64,000 nucleotides of DNA from Chloroflexota bacterium (lineage in GTDB: Bacteria; Chloroflexota; Anaerolineae; Anaerolineales; Anaerolineaceae), in assembly GCA_012522475.1 (NCBI GenBank), contig JAAYKH010000061.1, positions 55,559-119,558 on the forward strand, written 5' to 3'. A model generated the notes under the pieces. It saw only the letters and a program-made list of their open reading frames with translations. It was not told the origin of the DNA and ran no database searches. The position numbers were made by a program, and so were the translations under genes. Of the stretch, positions 28,007 through 38,023 are shown piece after piece; the first letter of the stretch is position 1, and each line of letters opens with the position of its first letter.

Positions 28007-30118
28007 ATGGAAATAAAAGGCAAAACTCGCAAGCAATTAATCCAGCCGGGATTTCTTAAAACGCTAATTTTAAGCGTTTCAGCGCTGCTTGCTTTTTTTA
28101 CACTTATTTTGCCTGATATCATCAAACAATCATCGCTCCAAATACAAATTGGAGATGTGACCTCACAAGATATTCTTGCGCCTTATTCGCTCAGCTTTGA
28201 AAGTGAACTGTTAACTGAGCGTGCGCGCAAGGACGCAGCCAATTCAGTACAGCCCATATACCTGCCCACCGACCCAAGCATCGGTCGCAGGCAAGTTGAA
28301 CAATTGCGCACGGTTTTATACTTTATTACGACAGTGCGCCTGGACCCCTTTGCCAGCATTGAACGAAAAATATCTGATATTCAAACTGTAGAAAACCTCG
28401 ATCTTTCGGAAGAAACAATTATCCGCATTTTACAATTAAACGATGCGCGTATGGCGGCAATTGAGGTCGAATCCACTACGGTTCTTGAGCAGATCATGCG
28501 CAATACATTGCGCGAGCCTGATATTTTAACAGTCAAAAGAAACATCCTCGCACTTATTGACTTCTCATTCCCCGAAGAACAAGCGCATATTGTGGTTGCA
28601 CTTGTTGAGCCATTTATCGTTCCCAATAGCATCTTTTCTGCTGAACAAACCGATGCTGCCATTGAAGAAGCACGCCAATCTGTGAATCCAGTCGTTCGCT
28701 CTTTTGTATCGGGTGAAACATTGGTCAGATTGGGACAGATCATCAGTGAAATCGAGTGGGAAGCCTTACAACGGTATGGGCTGATTCAGTCCGGAAGTTA
28801 TTGGCAAAATATTATTGGTGCAAGTATTTTAACATTGGTAATTGCCCTATTGATTGGCTTATATTATAAAAAGAATCCGGACAGTTCAATTTCCTCAGTA
28901 AAATCTGTGTTGCTGGTGGCTGTTGTATTTTTGCTATTCCTTAGCATCGCCAGGTTCTTTGTAATCAACCGGACAATTTTGCCTTACCTGTATCCTTTGG
29001 CGGCCTTTGGTCTGACAATAGCCATCATTTTTACTGTTGAGGAGGCGATGCTGCTGTCAATAACCTTAGGATTATTGACAGCCTATGGGCTACCGAATGG
29101 ATTTGACCTGTCTGTGTTTTATATTGTTCCGACAGTACTTGGCATATTAACCCTGGGTAAAGCCAGGCGTATCGGTGCATTTTTCTTTTCTGGTTTGACA
29201 ATTGGGCTCGCTGGTATTGCGATTGTTTTGGGATACCGACTGCCAGATTCCGCAACGGATTGGGTCGGGATTGCCACGCTTAGCGGTGCCGCCCTCATCT
29301 ATGGGGTCGCATCAGCCAGCCTTACTTTATTATTGCAATACATCTTTTCCCAGTCTTTGGAAATCACCACCTCGTTACAACTTCTCGACACTTCGCGTCC
29401 TGATCACCCCCTGCTGCAGTTAATGCTCAGGAACGCGCCCGGGAGTTATCAACATTCCCTTCAGGTCGCTAATCTTGCAGAACAAGCGGCTGAAGCAATC
29501 GGTGCAGATGGCTTGCTTGTGCGTGTTGGCGCTATTTACCATGACTGTGGGAAATCCCTCAATCCCCATTTTTTTATTGAAAACCAAATTCAAAACGAAT
29601 CCAATCCTCACGATGAGATTGACCCATACCTGAGTGCGCGGACGATTATCAGCCATGTCACGGATGGTGTGAATCTGGCAAGAAAACACCGTTTACCTGA
29701 GCGGGTCATTGATTTCATCAAGGAACATCATGGCACAATGCATACGCATTACCAGTATACAAAAGCCCTCCAGGAAGCTGAAAATCGGGCAGATGTGGAT
29801 AAAACCTTGTTTACATATCCGGGCCCACGGCCCCAATCCAAAGAGACTGCATTGTTAATGTTAGCCGACGGCACTGAGGCGCGTACTCGCGCTGAGCGGC
29901 CAAAAGATGAGGGTGAATTAGAGGCATTGATCGACATCGTTTTTACATTTTATTCACAAAACAATCAATTAGACGATACAAACTTAACCCTCAAAGACCT
30001 TCAATCAATCAAGGAATCTTTTTTCCACACCCTTAAGGGTGCTTATCACCCCCGGGTAAAATACCCTGAGATTGTCAAAACTGATCATCAGTCCATCGAT
30101 AATGCTAAGAAAAAATGA
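28007..30118 (+). CDS. 7TM-HD family (PgpH-like) HDIG phosphohydrolase, putative c-di-AMP phosphodiesterase
   Basis: 7TMR-HD extracellular domain, multiple TMs, APGSYQHSLQVANLAEQAAEAIGADGLLVRVGAIYHDCGKSLNPHFFIENQ. Confidence 0.87.
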   Translation: MEIKGKTRKQLIQPGFLKTLILSVSALLAFFTLILPDIIKQSSLQIQIGDVTSQDILAPYSLSFESELLTERARKDAANSVQPIYLPTDPSIGRRQVEQLRTVLYFITTVRLDPFASIERKISDIQTVENLDLSEETIIRILQLNDARMAAIEVESTTVLEQIMRNTLREPDILTVKRNILALIDFSFPEEQAHIVVALVEPFIVPNSIFSAEQTDAAIEEARQSVNPVVRSFVSGETLVRLGQIISEIEWEALQRYGLIQSGSYWQNIIGASILTLVIALLIGLYYKKNPDSSISSVKSVLLVAVVFLLFLSIARFFVINRTILPYLYPLAAFGLTIAIIFTVEEAMLLSITLGLLTAYGLPNGFDLSVFYIVPTVLGILTLGKARRIGAFFFSGLTIGLAGIAIVLGYRLPDSATDWVGIATLSGAALIYGVASASLTLLLQYIFSQSLEITTSLQLLDTSRPDHPLLQLMLRNAPGSYQHSLQVANLAEQAAEAIGADGLLVRVGAIYHDCGKSLNPHFFIENQIQNESNPHDEIDPYLSARTIISHVTDGVNLARKHRLPERVIDFIKEHHGTMHTHYQYTKALQEAENRADVDKTLFTYPGPRPQSKETALLMLADGTEARTRAERPKDEGELEALIDIVFTFYSQNNQLDDTNLTLKDLQSIKESFFHTLKGAYHPRVKYPEIVKTDHQSIDNAKKK

Positions 30119-30585
30119 TCCCAGAAAAATTTGTTATCAATATTTTTGTTAACCCGAAATTTAAAACGAAAATTGATCAATCAATAATCCGTAATGCAGT
30201 TCAAACCACACTTGAAAGCGAAGGTAACACGCACGTTTCTCTTTCGATTAAATTCACAAAGGATAAAGAGGTACGTCTATTAAACAAGGCTTACCGAAAT
30301 ATTGACAAGACGACGGACGTGCTGGCATTCAATCAGGGTTATATTGACCCTGAAACAGACCTGCTTTACCTGGGTGACATCATTATTTCTTGTGAACAAG
30401 CACAATTACAAGCCAATGAAAATGGCCGCTCGGTTACAGAAGAATGTGCTCTATTAACCGTTCATGGAACACTGCATTTATTGGGGTACGACCATGCAAC
30501 ACCCGGTGAAAAAGCGATCATGTGGAAAAAACAAGACCATATTCTTAAGTCTGTTTTAAGACCTGGATTGGAGGATGACACATGA
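30115..30585 (+). CDS. ybeY: Endoribonuclease YbeY (rRNA maturation)
   Basis: NKAYRNIDKTTDVLAFNQ, LGDIIIS, LLTVHGTLHLLGYDHATPGEKAIMW (HxxxHxxxxxH). Confidence 0.9.
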   Translation: MIPEKFVINIFVNPKFKTKIDQSIIRNAVQTTLESEGNTHVSLSIKFTKDKEVRLLNKAYRNIDKTTDVLAFNQGYIDPETDLLYLGDIIISCEQAQLQANENGRSVTEECALLTVHGTLHLLGYDHATPGEKAIMWKKQDHILKSVLRPGLEDDT

Positions 30586-31439
30586 AAATCAGCTTAAATA
30601 ACAGGAAGTTAGGGCAAATTTTAATAAGTATTGCCCTCATTGGAATGATCTTTTCATTTTTTGGCATCATTACAACCTGGTATTACAAACCAAAAATTGA
30701 GGAAACAATGCTTGGGGTCCTCGATTCCCTGGAACAAGTATTAAATAATACTAGAAGCGGCCTGATCGTTATCAATGATACAATGACTGTAGCGACTGGA
30801 AACATTGAAATGATCACTGACTCGCTGGAAAATGCGACAAACACGTTAGACAATATAGCGGTGTCTTTAACCTCCTCGGCCGATTTAATCGGCGGTGATT
30901 TACGAGAGACAATTATTGATACTCAGATAGCGTTGACCTCTGCCGCTCAGAGCGCCGGTATCATCGATAATACCCTGCGGTTGATCGCTGCAATCCCAAT
31001 TTTAGGGGCCGATTATCGACCTGAAGTCCCTCTTAGCACAAGTTTGGCAAATGTTTCAGAAAGTTTAATGAATGTCCCAGAAAAATTCCTTGAAATTAAT
31101 CAATTCATCAAGGAAACCGAAGGCGGTTTGGGAGATCTACAAACAGATATTTCAGTATTTTCTGCAGAGATCCAAAGCTTTGAAGATTCTTTGACAGAAA
31201 CCCAGACTTTAGTTGCTGAATACGATTTAATTTTTGAGACAATGCAGGAACAATTTTTAGGCATGCGCAAACAAATTCCCACTTTTTTGCTGCTGGTCAG
31301 CATTTTCATCACAGGTGGTTTCTTTTTCCTTGGTTTTTCACAAATCATCATTTACGATCAAGGCAAGACGCTTAGAGATGGCGAGCGCGTTTTACTTTCT
31401 CTGTCCGAGTTAAACCAGAACAAGACAACAGATCATTAG
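30582..31439 (+). CDS. Hypothetical membrane protein with two terminal TM segments and coiled-coil-like extracytoplasmic region
   Basis: TM near N-terminus (ISIALIGMIFSFFGIITTWYY) and C-terminus (FLLLVSIFITGGFFFLGF); overlaps ybeY stop (ATGA). Confidence 0.65.
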   Translation: MKISLNNRKLGQILISIALIGMIFSFFGIITTWYYKPKIEETMLGVLDSLEQVLNNTRSGLIVINDTMTVATGNIEMITDSLENATNTLDNIAVSLTSSADLIGGDLRETIIDTQIALTSAAQSAGIIDNTLRLIAAIPILGADYRPEVPLSTSLANVSESLMNVPEKFLEINQFIKETEGGLGDLQTDISVFSAEIQSFEDSLTETQTLVAEYDLIFETMQEQFLGMRKQIPTFLLLVSIFITGGFFFLGFSQIIIYDQGKTLRDGERVLLSLSELNQNKTTDH

Positions 31440-31458
31440 TCGAAATTACGGAGGTTCT

Positions 31459-32397
31459 ATGAAACATTTTATTGATATTGCCGACTTTTCAGTCGCAGAG
31501 TTGCAAAGTATGTTGGATTTGGCGTTGAGTCTCAAAGCTGAGTATAAAAACGGGGTTATAAGGCCGCTTTTAAAAGACAAAGTGCTTGCGATGGTATTTG
31601 AAAAGCCGAGTCTGAGAACACGGGTAAGCTTTGATATGGCCATGCGAACACTTGGTGGAGATGCCTTATATTTGTCGCCCCAAGAAGTTGGGCTCGGAAA
31701 ACGTGAATCGATCCCTGATGTCGCTCGAGTCCTTTCTGGCTATGTGCAGGCAATCATGGCAAGAGTCTTCGAGCACGAGCATATTCTCGAATTGGCACGA
31801 TGGTCATCGGTCCCCGTGATCAATGGGCTGAGCGATTACAACCACCCTTGCCAGGCCATAGCAGATGCACTAACAATTATTGAAGAATTTGACGACCTGA
31901 AGGGGAGAACGGTAGCTTATATTGGAGATGGTAACAACGTTGCTATCTCGCTTATGAAAATCGTCACCAAACTCGGTGGAGACTTTCGAATTGCAAACCC
32001 AGAAGATTACGACATGCCAGAAGATGCCATTCAACAATCCAGAGAATTTGCGGTTGAAACAGGTGGATCAGTAGCCCTGTTCAGAGCTCCAGAAGAAGCA
32101 GCTGAAGCTGCTGATGTGTTATACACAGACACCTGGATCAGCATGGGCCAAGAAGAAGAAGGAAAAAAGCGGGAAATGATCTTTCCGCCCTACCAGATTA
32201 ACGAGAAATTAGTGGGTATGGCGAAGTCAGACGCGATTGTTTTGCACTGCTTGCCTGCTTATCGGGGCAAAGAAATTACGGATGAAGTTGCAGATGGCCC
32301 ACATTCGAGGCTGTTTGAGCAAGCAGAAAACCGTATGCACGCCCAAAAAGCGATACTTGTTCAACTTTTTGATAAAGGAGACGATCATGTTGAATAG
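31459..32397 (+). CDS. argF: Ornithine carbamoyltransferase
   Basis: MVFEKPSLRTRVSFD carbamoyl-phosphate motif, DYNHPCQAIADALTI, HCLPAYRGKEIT. Confidence 0.88.
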   Translation: MKHFIDIADFSVAELQSMLDLALSLKAEYKNGVIRPLLKDKVLAMVFEKPSLRTRVSFDMAMRTLGGDALYLSPQEVGLGKRESIPDVARVLSGYVQAIMARVFEHEHILELARWSSVPVINGLSDYNHPCQAIADALTIIEEFDDLKGRTVAYIGDGNNVAISLMKIVTKLGGDFRIANPEDYDMPEDAIQQSREFAVETGGSVALFRAPEEAAEAADVLYTDTWISMGQEEEGKKREMIFPPYQINEKLVGMAKSDAIVLHCLPAYRGKEITDEVADGPHSRLFEQAENRMHAQKAILVQLFDKGDDHVE

Positions 32398-33592
32398 TGA
32401 ATATTTTATTAATCTTGAAAATCAGTATGGCGCTCACAATTATCATCCATTGGATGTCGTTCTTGTAAAAGGAGAGGGCGTATGGGTGTATGATGTTGAG
32501 GGAAACAAATATCTCGATTGTCTAAGCGCTTATTCTGCGGTTAGCCAGGGACATAACCATCCAAAGATCAAACAAGCAATGATTGACCAGCTTGATCGAT
32601 TGACCCTGACCTCGCGGGCCTTTTACAATGATAAGCTTGGCTTGTTTTACAAAAAACTATCCGAAATGACAGGCTATGAAATGTCCTTGCCCATGAACAG
32701 CGGCGCGGAAGCGGTTGAAACAGCCATCAAAGTTGCACGAAAATGGGGTTACCACATCAAAGGAGTTCCGCGACATCAGGCGGAAATTATTGTAGCAGAT
32801 GGGAATTTCCACGGTAGGACAATCACAATCATCTCATTTACGTCCACACATCAATACAAACATGATTTTGGCCCCTTTACTCCAGGGTTCCCGATGGTTA
32901 AGTACGGCGATATCAAAGCAATTGAAGATGCGATTAATGACAATACGGTGGCAATTATGCTGGAACCCCTCCAGGGAGAAAATGGCATTCTGATACCGCC
33001 TGAGGGTTATTTTAAAGCTGTCGAAAATCTTTGCCGAGAAAACAATATCCTTCTTATTGCTGATGAAATCCAAACCGGACTTGGGCGCACAGGCGCCTTT
33101 TTTGCCAGCGATCACGAAAATGTAAGGCCAGATATTATGGTCATTGGCAAAGCTTTGTCGGGCGGCTTTTATCCCGTATCTGCGGTTTTAGCAGATGAGC
33201 CGATTTTGGGCTTGATTGTGCCAGGAGACCATGGCTCTACATTTGGTGGAAACCCACTCGGTGCCGCAGTGGCAATCGCTGCTTTGGAGGTCATTGAGGA
33301 AGAAAAGTTAGTCGAAAACTCCAGGGATTTGGGTCAATACATGATGGACTATCTGGAAGAAGTTCCCAAGAAAAATATTCATGACTTGCGTGGCAAAGGA
33401 CTGTTCATTGGTATTGAGTTAAAACACGAATTGGGCGGTGCCAGAAGATATGCTGAGGTCCTCAAACAAAAGGGGATTCTGGCAAAAGAGACCCATACAC
33501 ACACCATCCGGCTGGCACCACCGCTGGTCTTAGACAAAGATACCGCTGATTGGATGTTGCCCATTATCCGTGACACCTTATTAATGGATTAA
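32387..33592 (+). CDS. rocD: Ornithine aminotransferase
   Basis: ATG 32387 after aaaggag; NLENQYGAHNYHPLDVVLVKGEGVWVYDVEGNKYLDCLSAYSAVSQGHNHPKI; IADEIQTGLGRTG; VIGKALSGGFYPVSAV. Confidence 0.93.
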   Translation: MLNSEYFINLENQYGAHNYHPLDVVLVKGEGVWVYDVEGNKYLDCLSAYSAVSQGHNHPKIKQAMIDQLDRLTLTSRAFYNDKLGLFYKKLSEMTGYEMSLPMNSGAEAVETAIKVARKWGYHIKGVPRHQAEIIVADGNFHGRTITIISFTSTHQYKHDFGPFTPGFPMVKYGDIKAIEDAINDNTVAIMLEPLQGENGILIPPEGYFKAVENLCRENNILLIADEIQTGLGRTGAFFASDHENVRPDIMVIGKALSGGFYPVSAVLADEPILGLIVPGDHGSTFGGNPLGAAVAIAALEVIEEEKLVENSRDLGQYMMDYLEEVPKKNIHDLRGKGLFIGIELKHELGGARRYAEVLKQKGILAKETHTHTIRLAPPLVLDKDTADWMLPIIRDTLLMD

Positions 33593-33615
33593 CCGGGCGT
33601 TTTGGAGAGAATAAT

Positions 33616-35064
33616 ATGCACCGTTTTGCGAAGATTGTCTGCACCTTAGGCCCAAGTAGCGATTCAAAGGAGACCATTCAAGCATTGGTAGCTGCTGGGA
33701 TGAACGTTGCTCGCTTGAATTTTTCTCACGGTTCTCACGAAACGCACGGCAACATGATGGATCTCATTCATGAGATATGCATTGAAATGGGCGTTCCAAT
33801 CACGATCCATCAAGACCTTCAAAGTCCAAAGCTTAGGATCGGGACCTTGCCAGAAGGGGGGATTTTGTTAAAGGCCGGCGACCATGTCACACTAAGCTCA
33901 TCAAAATCCTACGTCCCTGACAAGGCTGATATTTTCATCCCCTTTGAAATTCCAGATTTGCATAAATGCTTGCAACCCGGGAACCATATTTTGCTTGATG
34001 ACGGCTATCTTGAAATGGAAGTTAAAGCCATCGATGGCGAGCGGATTGATGCCATGGTCATTTTGGGCGGCCTGTTAAAATCAAATAAAGGCGTAAATCT
34101 TCCTGGTGCTAATTTAACGACACCCAATTTTACTGAAAAAGATTGTGAAGATTTGAAATTCGGCCTTCATAAAGGTGTTGACTTTGTTGCAGTCTCATTT
34201 GTCCGTAAAGCAGACGATATTCTTACGGTGCGCCAAGCGATAGAATCTTTGGCAGGGCATTCTGGTGCTGCAAAAGTACCCATTATTGCCAAATTGGAAC
34301 GCCCTGAAGCGCTATCTGACCTTGAGAGCATCATGAAAGTCACAGATGGCGTCATGGTTGCGAGGGGCGACCTGGGGGTTGAAATGACGCCCGCAGCAGT
34401 GCCTATCGCTCAGAAAGAAATCATTGCCTGCGCCAATGCACACGGTAAATTTGTCATCACAGCAACGCAAATGTTAAATTCAATGATTGACAACCCCCGC
34501 CCGACACGAGCAGAAGTCACGGATGTAGCGAATGCGATCTTTGATGGGACAGACGCCGTAATGCTTTCGGGAGAGACCGCAGCCGGGAAATTCCCGTTAG
34601 AAAGTGTGCAGATGATGGTTGACATCATTCAGAGGGCAGAAAAAGACATTAACAAATGGGGCAAGTTTGATTATTCTGCAGCGCTTTTAAAACAGGAGGA
34701 TTCCTTATCGATTACATGGGCAGCTAAAGAATTGGCGCACGATCGCAACGTTGCTGCAGTGATTGTTTTTACCCAATCGGGAAGAACCGCTCGACTTATG
34801 TCAAAAACAAGGCCCGAAGCTCCAATTTTTGCTTTTACACCAGAATTGAAGACTTATCAAGAAATGGGCTTATATTGGGGTGTAACCCCAATCTTTGTAC
34901 CCTATGCAGACACGCTTGAGACCATGATTAAGCATGTCGAAACAGCCATTTCAACAGCTACCAAGCTTGAAAAAGGTCAAAAAGTTGTTTTGATTTCAGG
35001 GTTTCCAGTCGGTGCCCTCAAGCAGCCAAACCTCGCGCTGTTATACACATTAGGAGAAATGTAA
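33616..35064 (+). CDS. pyk: Pyruvate kinase
   Basis: RFAKIVCTLGPSSDSKETI, ARLNFSHGSHETH, VMVARGDLGVEM, TRAEVTDVANAIFDGTDAVMLSGETAAG. Confidence 0.95.
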   Translation: MHRFAKIVCTLGPSSDSKETIQALVAAGMNVARLNFSHGSHETHGNMMDLIHEICIEMGVPITIHQDLQSPKLRIGTLPEGGILLKAGDHVTLSSSKSYVPDKADIFIPFEIPDLHKCLQPGNHILLDDGYLEMEVKAIDGERIDAMVILGGLLKSNKGVNLPGANLTTPNFTEKDCEDLKFGLHKGVDFVAVSFVRKADDILTVRQAIESLAGHSGAAKVPIIAKLERPEALSDLESIMKVTDGVMVARGDLGVEMTPAAVPIAQKEIIACANAHGKFVITATQMLNSMIDNPRPTRAEVTDVANAIFDGTDAVMLSGETAAGKFPLESVQMMVDIIQRAEKDINKWGKFDYSAALLKQEDSLSITWAAKELAHDRNVAAVIVFTQSGRTARLMSKTRPEAPIFAFTPELKTYQEMGLYWGVTPIFVPYADTLETMIKHVETAISTATKLEKGQKVVLISGFPVGALKQPNLALLYTLGEM

Positions 35065-35077
35065 ACCATTAATCAAC

Positions 35078-35105
35078 GACAGCGGAGTGAATTCACTCCG
35101 CTGTC
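35078..35105. terminator. Perfect hairpin between convergent genes
   Basis: GACAGCGGAGTGAATTCACTCCGCTGTC, 28-nt perfect palindrome; no clear T-tract. Confidence 0.5.
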
Positions 35106-35135
35106 AGGTTATGTGCTCAATTTGCCACCCCTGCC

Positions 35136-36170
35136 TCAATACATACCCTGGTTGATCTTATCCAAAGTCTCTGGAGATGGCCGCAAATCTTCAGCGTTGA
35201 TACGGTTTAATGGTCGCTCAACCAAATCCATAAAATCATACAAAGAAGGCTGCTCCGGGTTGATATAGAGCAACCCGGTCACGAGCCAATTATTTTTTTC
35301 AGCATCTTCAAGAATTTTTAAAGCCTGCCATTTGTCCTGTGGGTCATACTCTTTGTCGAGTTTTTTTAGCACAACCACTGATCCGTCGTGCAGAGCAACT
35401 TCTTTAATTTCGCCTTCCTGGAATTCTTTTAAGATAATCGTTTTGCGTCTTGGCACATAGGCAATATCATGTAACGGGGCTTGGTGCTGACGCCCCCATT
35501 GGTAGGAATGCAATGTGTCTTCCCGATTATTAAAACTGACACAAGGGCTGATGATATCCAAAACAGCAGTCCCGCGATGACTGAGTGCGGCTTTAATAAG
35601 CTCCCGCACCTGGGCAGGATCACCTGCAAAAGAGCGGGCAACAAAACTCGCGTTGCCAATCAAAGCCTCCTTAGCGATGTCAATCGGCAAAAATGGATTG
35701 ACACCCTGACGTTTCAGCTCCAAACCTTGTTCAGCGGTCGCAGAAAATTGACCTTTTGTCAACCCATATACCCCATTGTTTTCAACGATGTAGACCATGG
35801 GTAAATTTCGCCTGATTAAATGTTTGAACTGCCCCAGGCCGATACTGGCCGTATCACCATCTCCAGATACCCCGATAACCTTCATGGTCGTATCAGCAAA
35901 GGCGGCACCCAAAGCCATAGAAGGCATGCGTCCATGCAAACCGTTGAATCCAAATGATCTTTTTAAGAAATAAGTTGGGCTTTTGCTGGAACAACCAATA
36001 CCGCTGAATTTTACAATTCGCTCTGGCGAAATGCTCATCTCAAAGCAGGCTCTGACAATTTGAGCTGAGATGGTATTATGCCCACATCCTGGGCACAGGG
36101 TGGATCGCAAACCCTGGTAATCTGCTCGGGCAAGCCCAATCGCATTGGTTTCTTCGATAATATCAGTCAT
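35136..36170 (-). CDS. 2-oxoacid:ferredoxin oxidoreductase, beta (TPP-binding) subunit
   Basis: LCPGCGHNTISAQIVRA, GIGCSSKSPTYFL, GVSGDGDTASIGLGQFKHLIRRNLPMVYIVENNGVYGLTKGQFS. Confidence 0.92.
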   Translation of the reverse strand: MTDIIEETNAIGLARADYQGLRSTLCPGCGHNTISAQIVRACFEMSISPERIVKFSGIGCSSKSPTYFLKRSFGFNGLHGRMPSMALGAAFADTTMKVIGVSGDGDTASIGLGQFKHLIRRNLPMVYIVENNGVYGLTKGQFSATAEQGLELKRQGVNPFLPIDIAKEALIGNASFVARSFAGDPAQVRELIKAALSHRGTAVLDIISPCVSFNNREDTLHSYQWGRQHQAPLHDIAYVPRRKTIILKEFQEGEIKEVALHDGSVVVLKKLDKEYDPQDKWQALKILEDAEKNNWLVTGLLYINPEQPSLYDFMDLVERPLNRINAEDLRPSPETLDKINQGMY

Positions 36171-38004
36171 TTCGTTGCTGCTCCTTTTCAGAAACGATAT
36201 CCTTGATCCAGTTTGCCGTCATAGGCAAGCCATCAGCGTAAGCACATGAGATTAATTGATTGGAAAGCTCACAATTTTCGAGTACAAGCAGTTGGTGCAA
36301 TTGTCCATCTCGATTCAATTCCAATACATAGTTCCTCTCATGTGAATAAATAAATTTTTTCACTTGCTCAGAAAACGGTAAGGCTCGTACACGCAAAAAA
36401 TCTGTTGGTATGCCCGCTTTTGCCAGCAAGTCCTGGGCTTCAAGCACTGCTGGTTCTGTTGAACCCATGGCGATGAGCCCAATTTTTGCCTCAGGTAAAT
36501 TATGGAAAACAGGTTGGGGTAATGCCTCTCTGGACGATTCAATTTTTTGTTTGAGACGGTCCATCAAGGATTGCCAAACTTCGGGGTCCTCGCTATATTC
36601 GCCAAATTCGTTGTGACCCGTGCCGCGGGAAAAATAGGGCGCTTTTTTGTGGGAATTACCCATCACTGCTCTGAAGGGAATGCCATCACCATCAACATCT
36701 AAATAACGACCCCATTCACCTGGAAAAGCCTCAAGGTCCTCTTCCCAAAGTATTTTCCCACGATCAATGGGCTGATCCGGGTATTCAAATCGCTTGGTCA
36801 TCCACAGGTTCATGCCCAAATCCAGGTCGCTGAGAACAATCACGGGAGTTTGATATTTCTCTGCAATATCAAAGGATTTCCAACCAAACTTGAAGCATTC
36901 TGTCACAGAAGAAGGGATTAAAACAATATGCTGTGTATCACCATGACCAAGGAAATAGTTTAACGTCAGATCCCCTTGCGCAGTGCGTGTTGGTAACCCT
37001 GTGCTAGGACCAACCCGCTGCACATCCCACAAAACCAGGGGCACTTCCGAAAAATAAGCCAGGCCCATATATTCAGTCATCAAACTAATCCCCGGCCCAG
37101 AGGTTGAAGACATCGCTCGCAAGCCTGCCCAACCAGCACCAACAACCATGCCGATAGCTGCCAGCTCATCTTCAGCCTGAACGATGGCATAATTGTTCTT
37201 TTTCGATTCGGGGTCTTGTCTTAAGCGCGGTGCATAGGTGATCAAAGATTCAACCATGCTTGAAGCAGGCGTAATTGGATACCAACCACAAAATTGAAAG
37301 CCACCGTAAATTGCCCCCAGGGCACCTGCGGTGTTTCCATCGGTCATGATGTATTCATGAAGTGCTGGCATGGGCTCAACGTAGTACCGATCTCGTTTTT
37401 CTAAATTGTTTTTGGCCCAATCAGCTGAGCGTTGAACGATTTCAAAATTCGACTCTGCCACGGATGTTTTGTAGTGAAATTGCGATAACAAAGTTTGCTT
37501 GATGACGTTCAAATCAATACCCAACATCTCGGCGACAACACCGACATAAACCATATTTTCCATATAGTCCTGCAAGTTTCGTGGGACCGCAGCTTGCTTA
37601 ATCAGGTCTCTTACCGGCATCGGGTACATGATGACATCATCGCGGTCGTGAGGGACTTTGATATGATCTGCAAAGAACACGACACCACCAGGCACATTGT
37701 AAGCAATATCCTTTGTAAAAGTCCCGGGATTCATTTGAACGATAATATCATCATGCGCAACGCGGGCTAAGTAACCATCCTTTGAGACCCGTATTGAAAA
37801 CCAGGTTGGTAACCCCTTAATGTTCGAGGGGAAGATATTCTTTCCTGAAACAGGAATCCCCATCCGAAAAAGCGATCTTAACAGTGTATTATTGGCTGTA
37901 GCGCTTCCTGAGCCGTTTATTGAACAAATTGTCAAACAAAAATCGTTAACGTTACGTTCCCCGGCTGATGGCTTGTTGTTTTCAGCTTTGCTTAAACTAA
38001 TCAT
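36163..38004 (-). CDS. 2-oxoacid:ferredoxin oxidoreductase, fused gamma-alpha subunit
   Basis: N-terminal gamma-like domain; GAIYGGFQFCGWYPITPASSMVESL; MSSTSGPGISLMTEYMGLAYFSEVPLVLWDVQRVGPSTGLPTRTAQGDL. Confidence 0.92.
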   Translation of the reverse strand: MISLSKAENNKPSAGERNVNDFCLTICSINGSGSATANNTLLRSLFRMGIPVSGKNIFPSNIKGLPTWFSIRVSKDGYLARVAHDDIIVQMNPGTFTKDIAYNVPGGVVFFADHIKVPHDRDDVIMYPMPVRDLIKQAAVPRNLQDYMENMVYVGVVAEMLGIDLNVIKQTLLSQFHYKTSVAESNFEIVQRSADWAKNNLEKRDRYYVEPMPALHEYIMTDGNTAGALGAIYGGFQFCGWYPITPASSMVESLITYAPRLRQDPESKKNNYAIVQAEDELAAIGMVVGAGWAGLRAMSSTSGPGISLMTEYMGLAYFSEVPLVLWDVQRVGPSTGLPTRTAQGDLTLNYFLGHGDTQHIVLIPSSVTECFKFGWKSFDIAEKYQTPVIVLSDLDLGMNLWMTKRFEYPDQPIDRGKILWEEDLEAFPGEWGRYLDVDGDGIPFRAVMGNSHKKAPYFSRGTGHNEFGEYSEDPEVWQSLMDRLKQKIESSREALPQPVFHNLPEAKIGLIAMGSTEPAVLEAQDLLAKAGIPTDFLRVRALPFSEQVKKFIYSHERNYVLELNRDGQLHQLLVLENCELSNQLISCAYADGLPMTANWIKDIVSEKEQQRND

Positions 38005-38023
38005 TCAGGCTCCACAGATAAGA

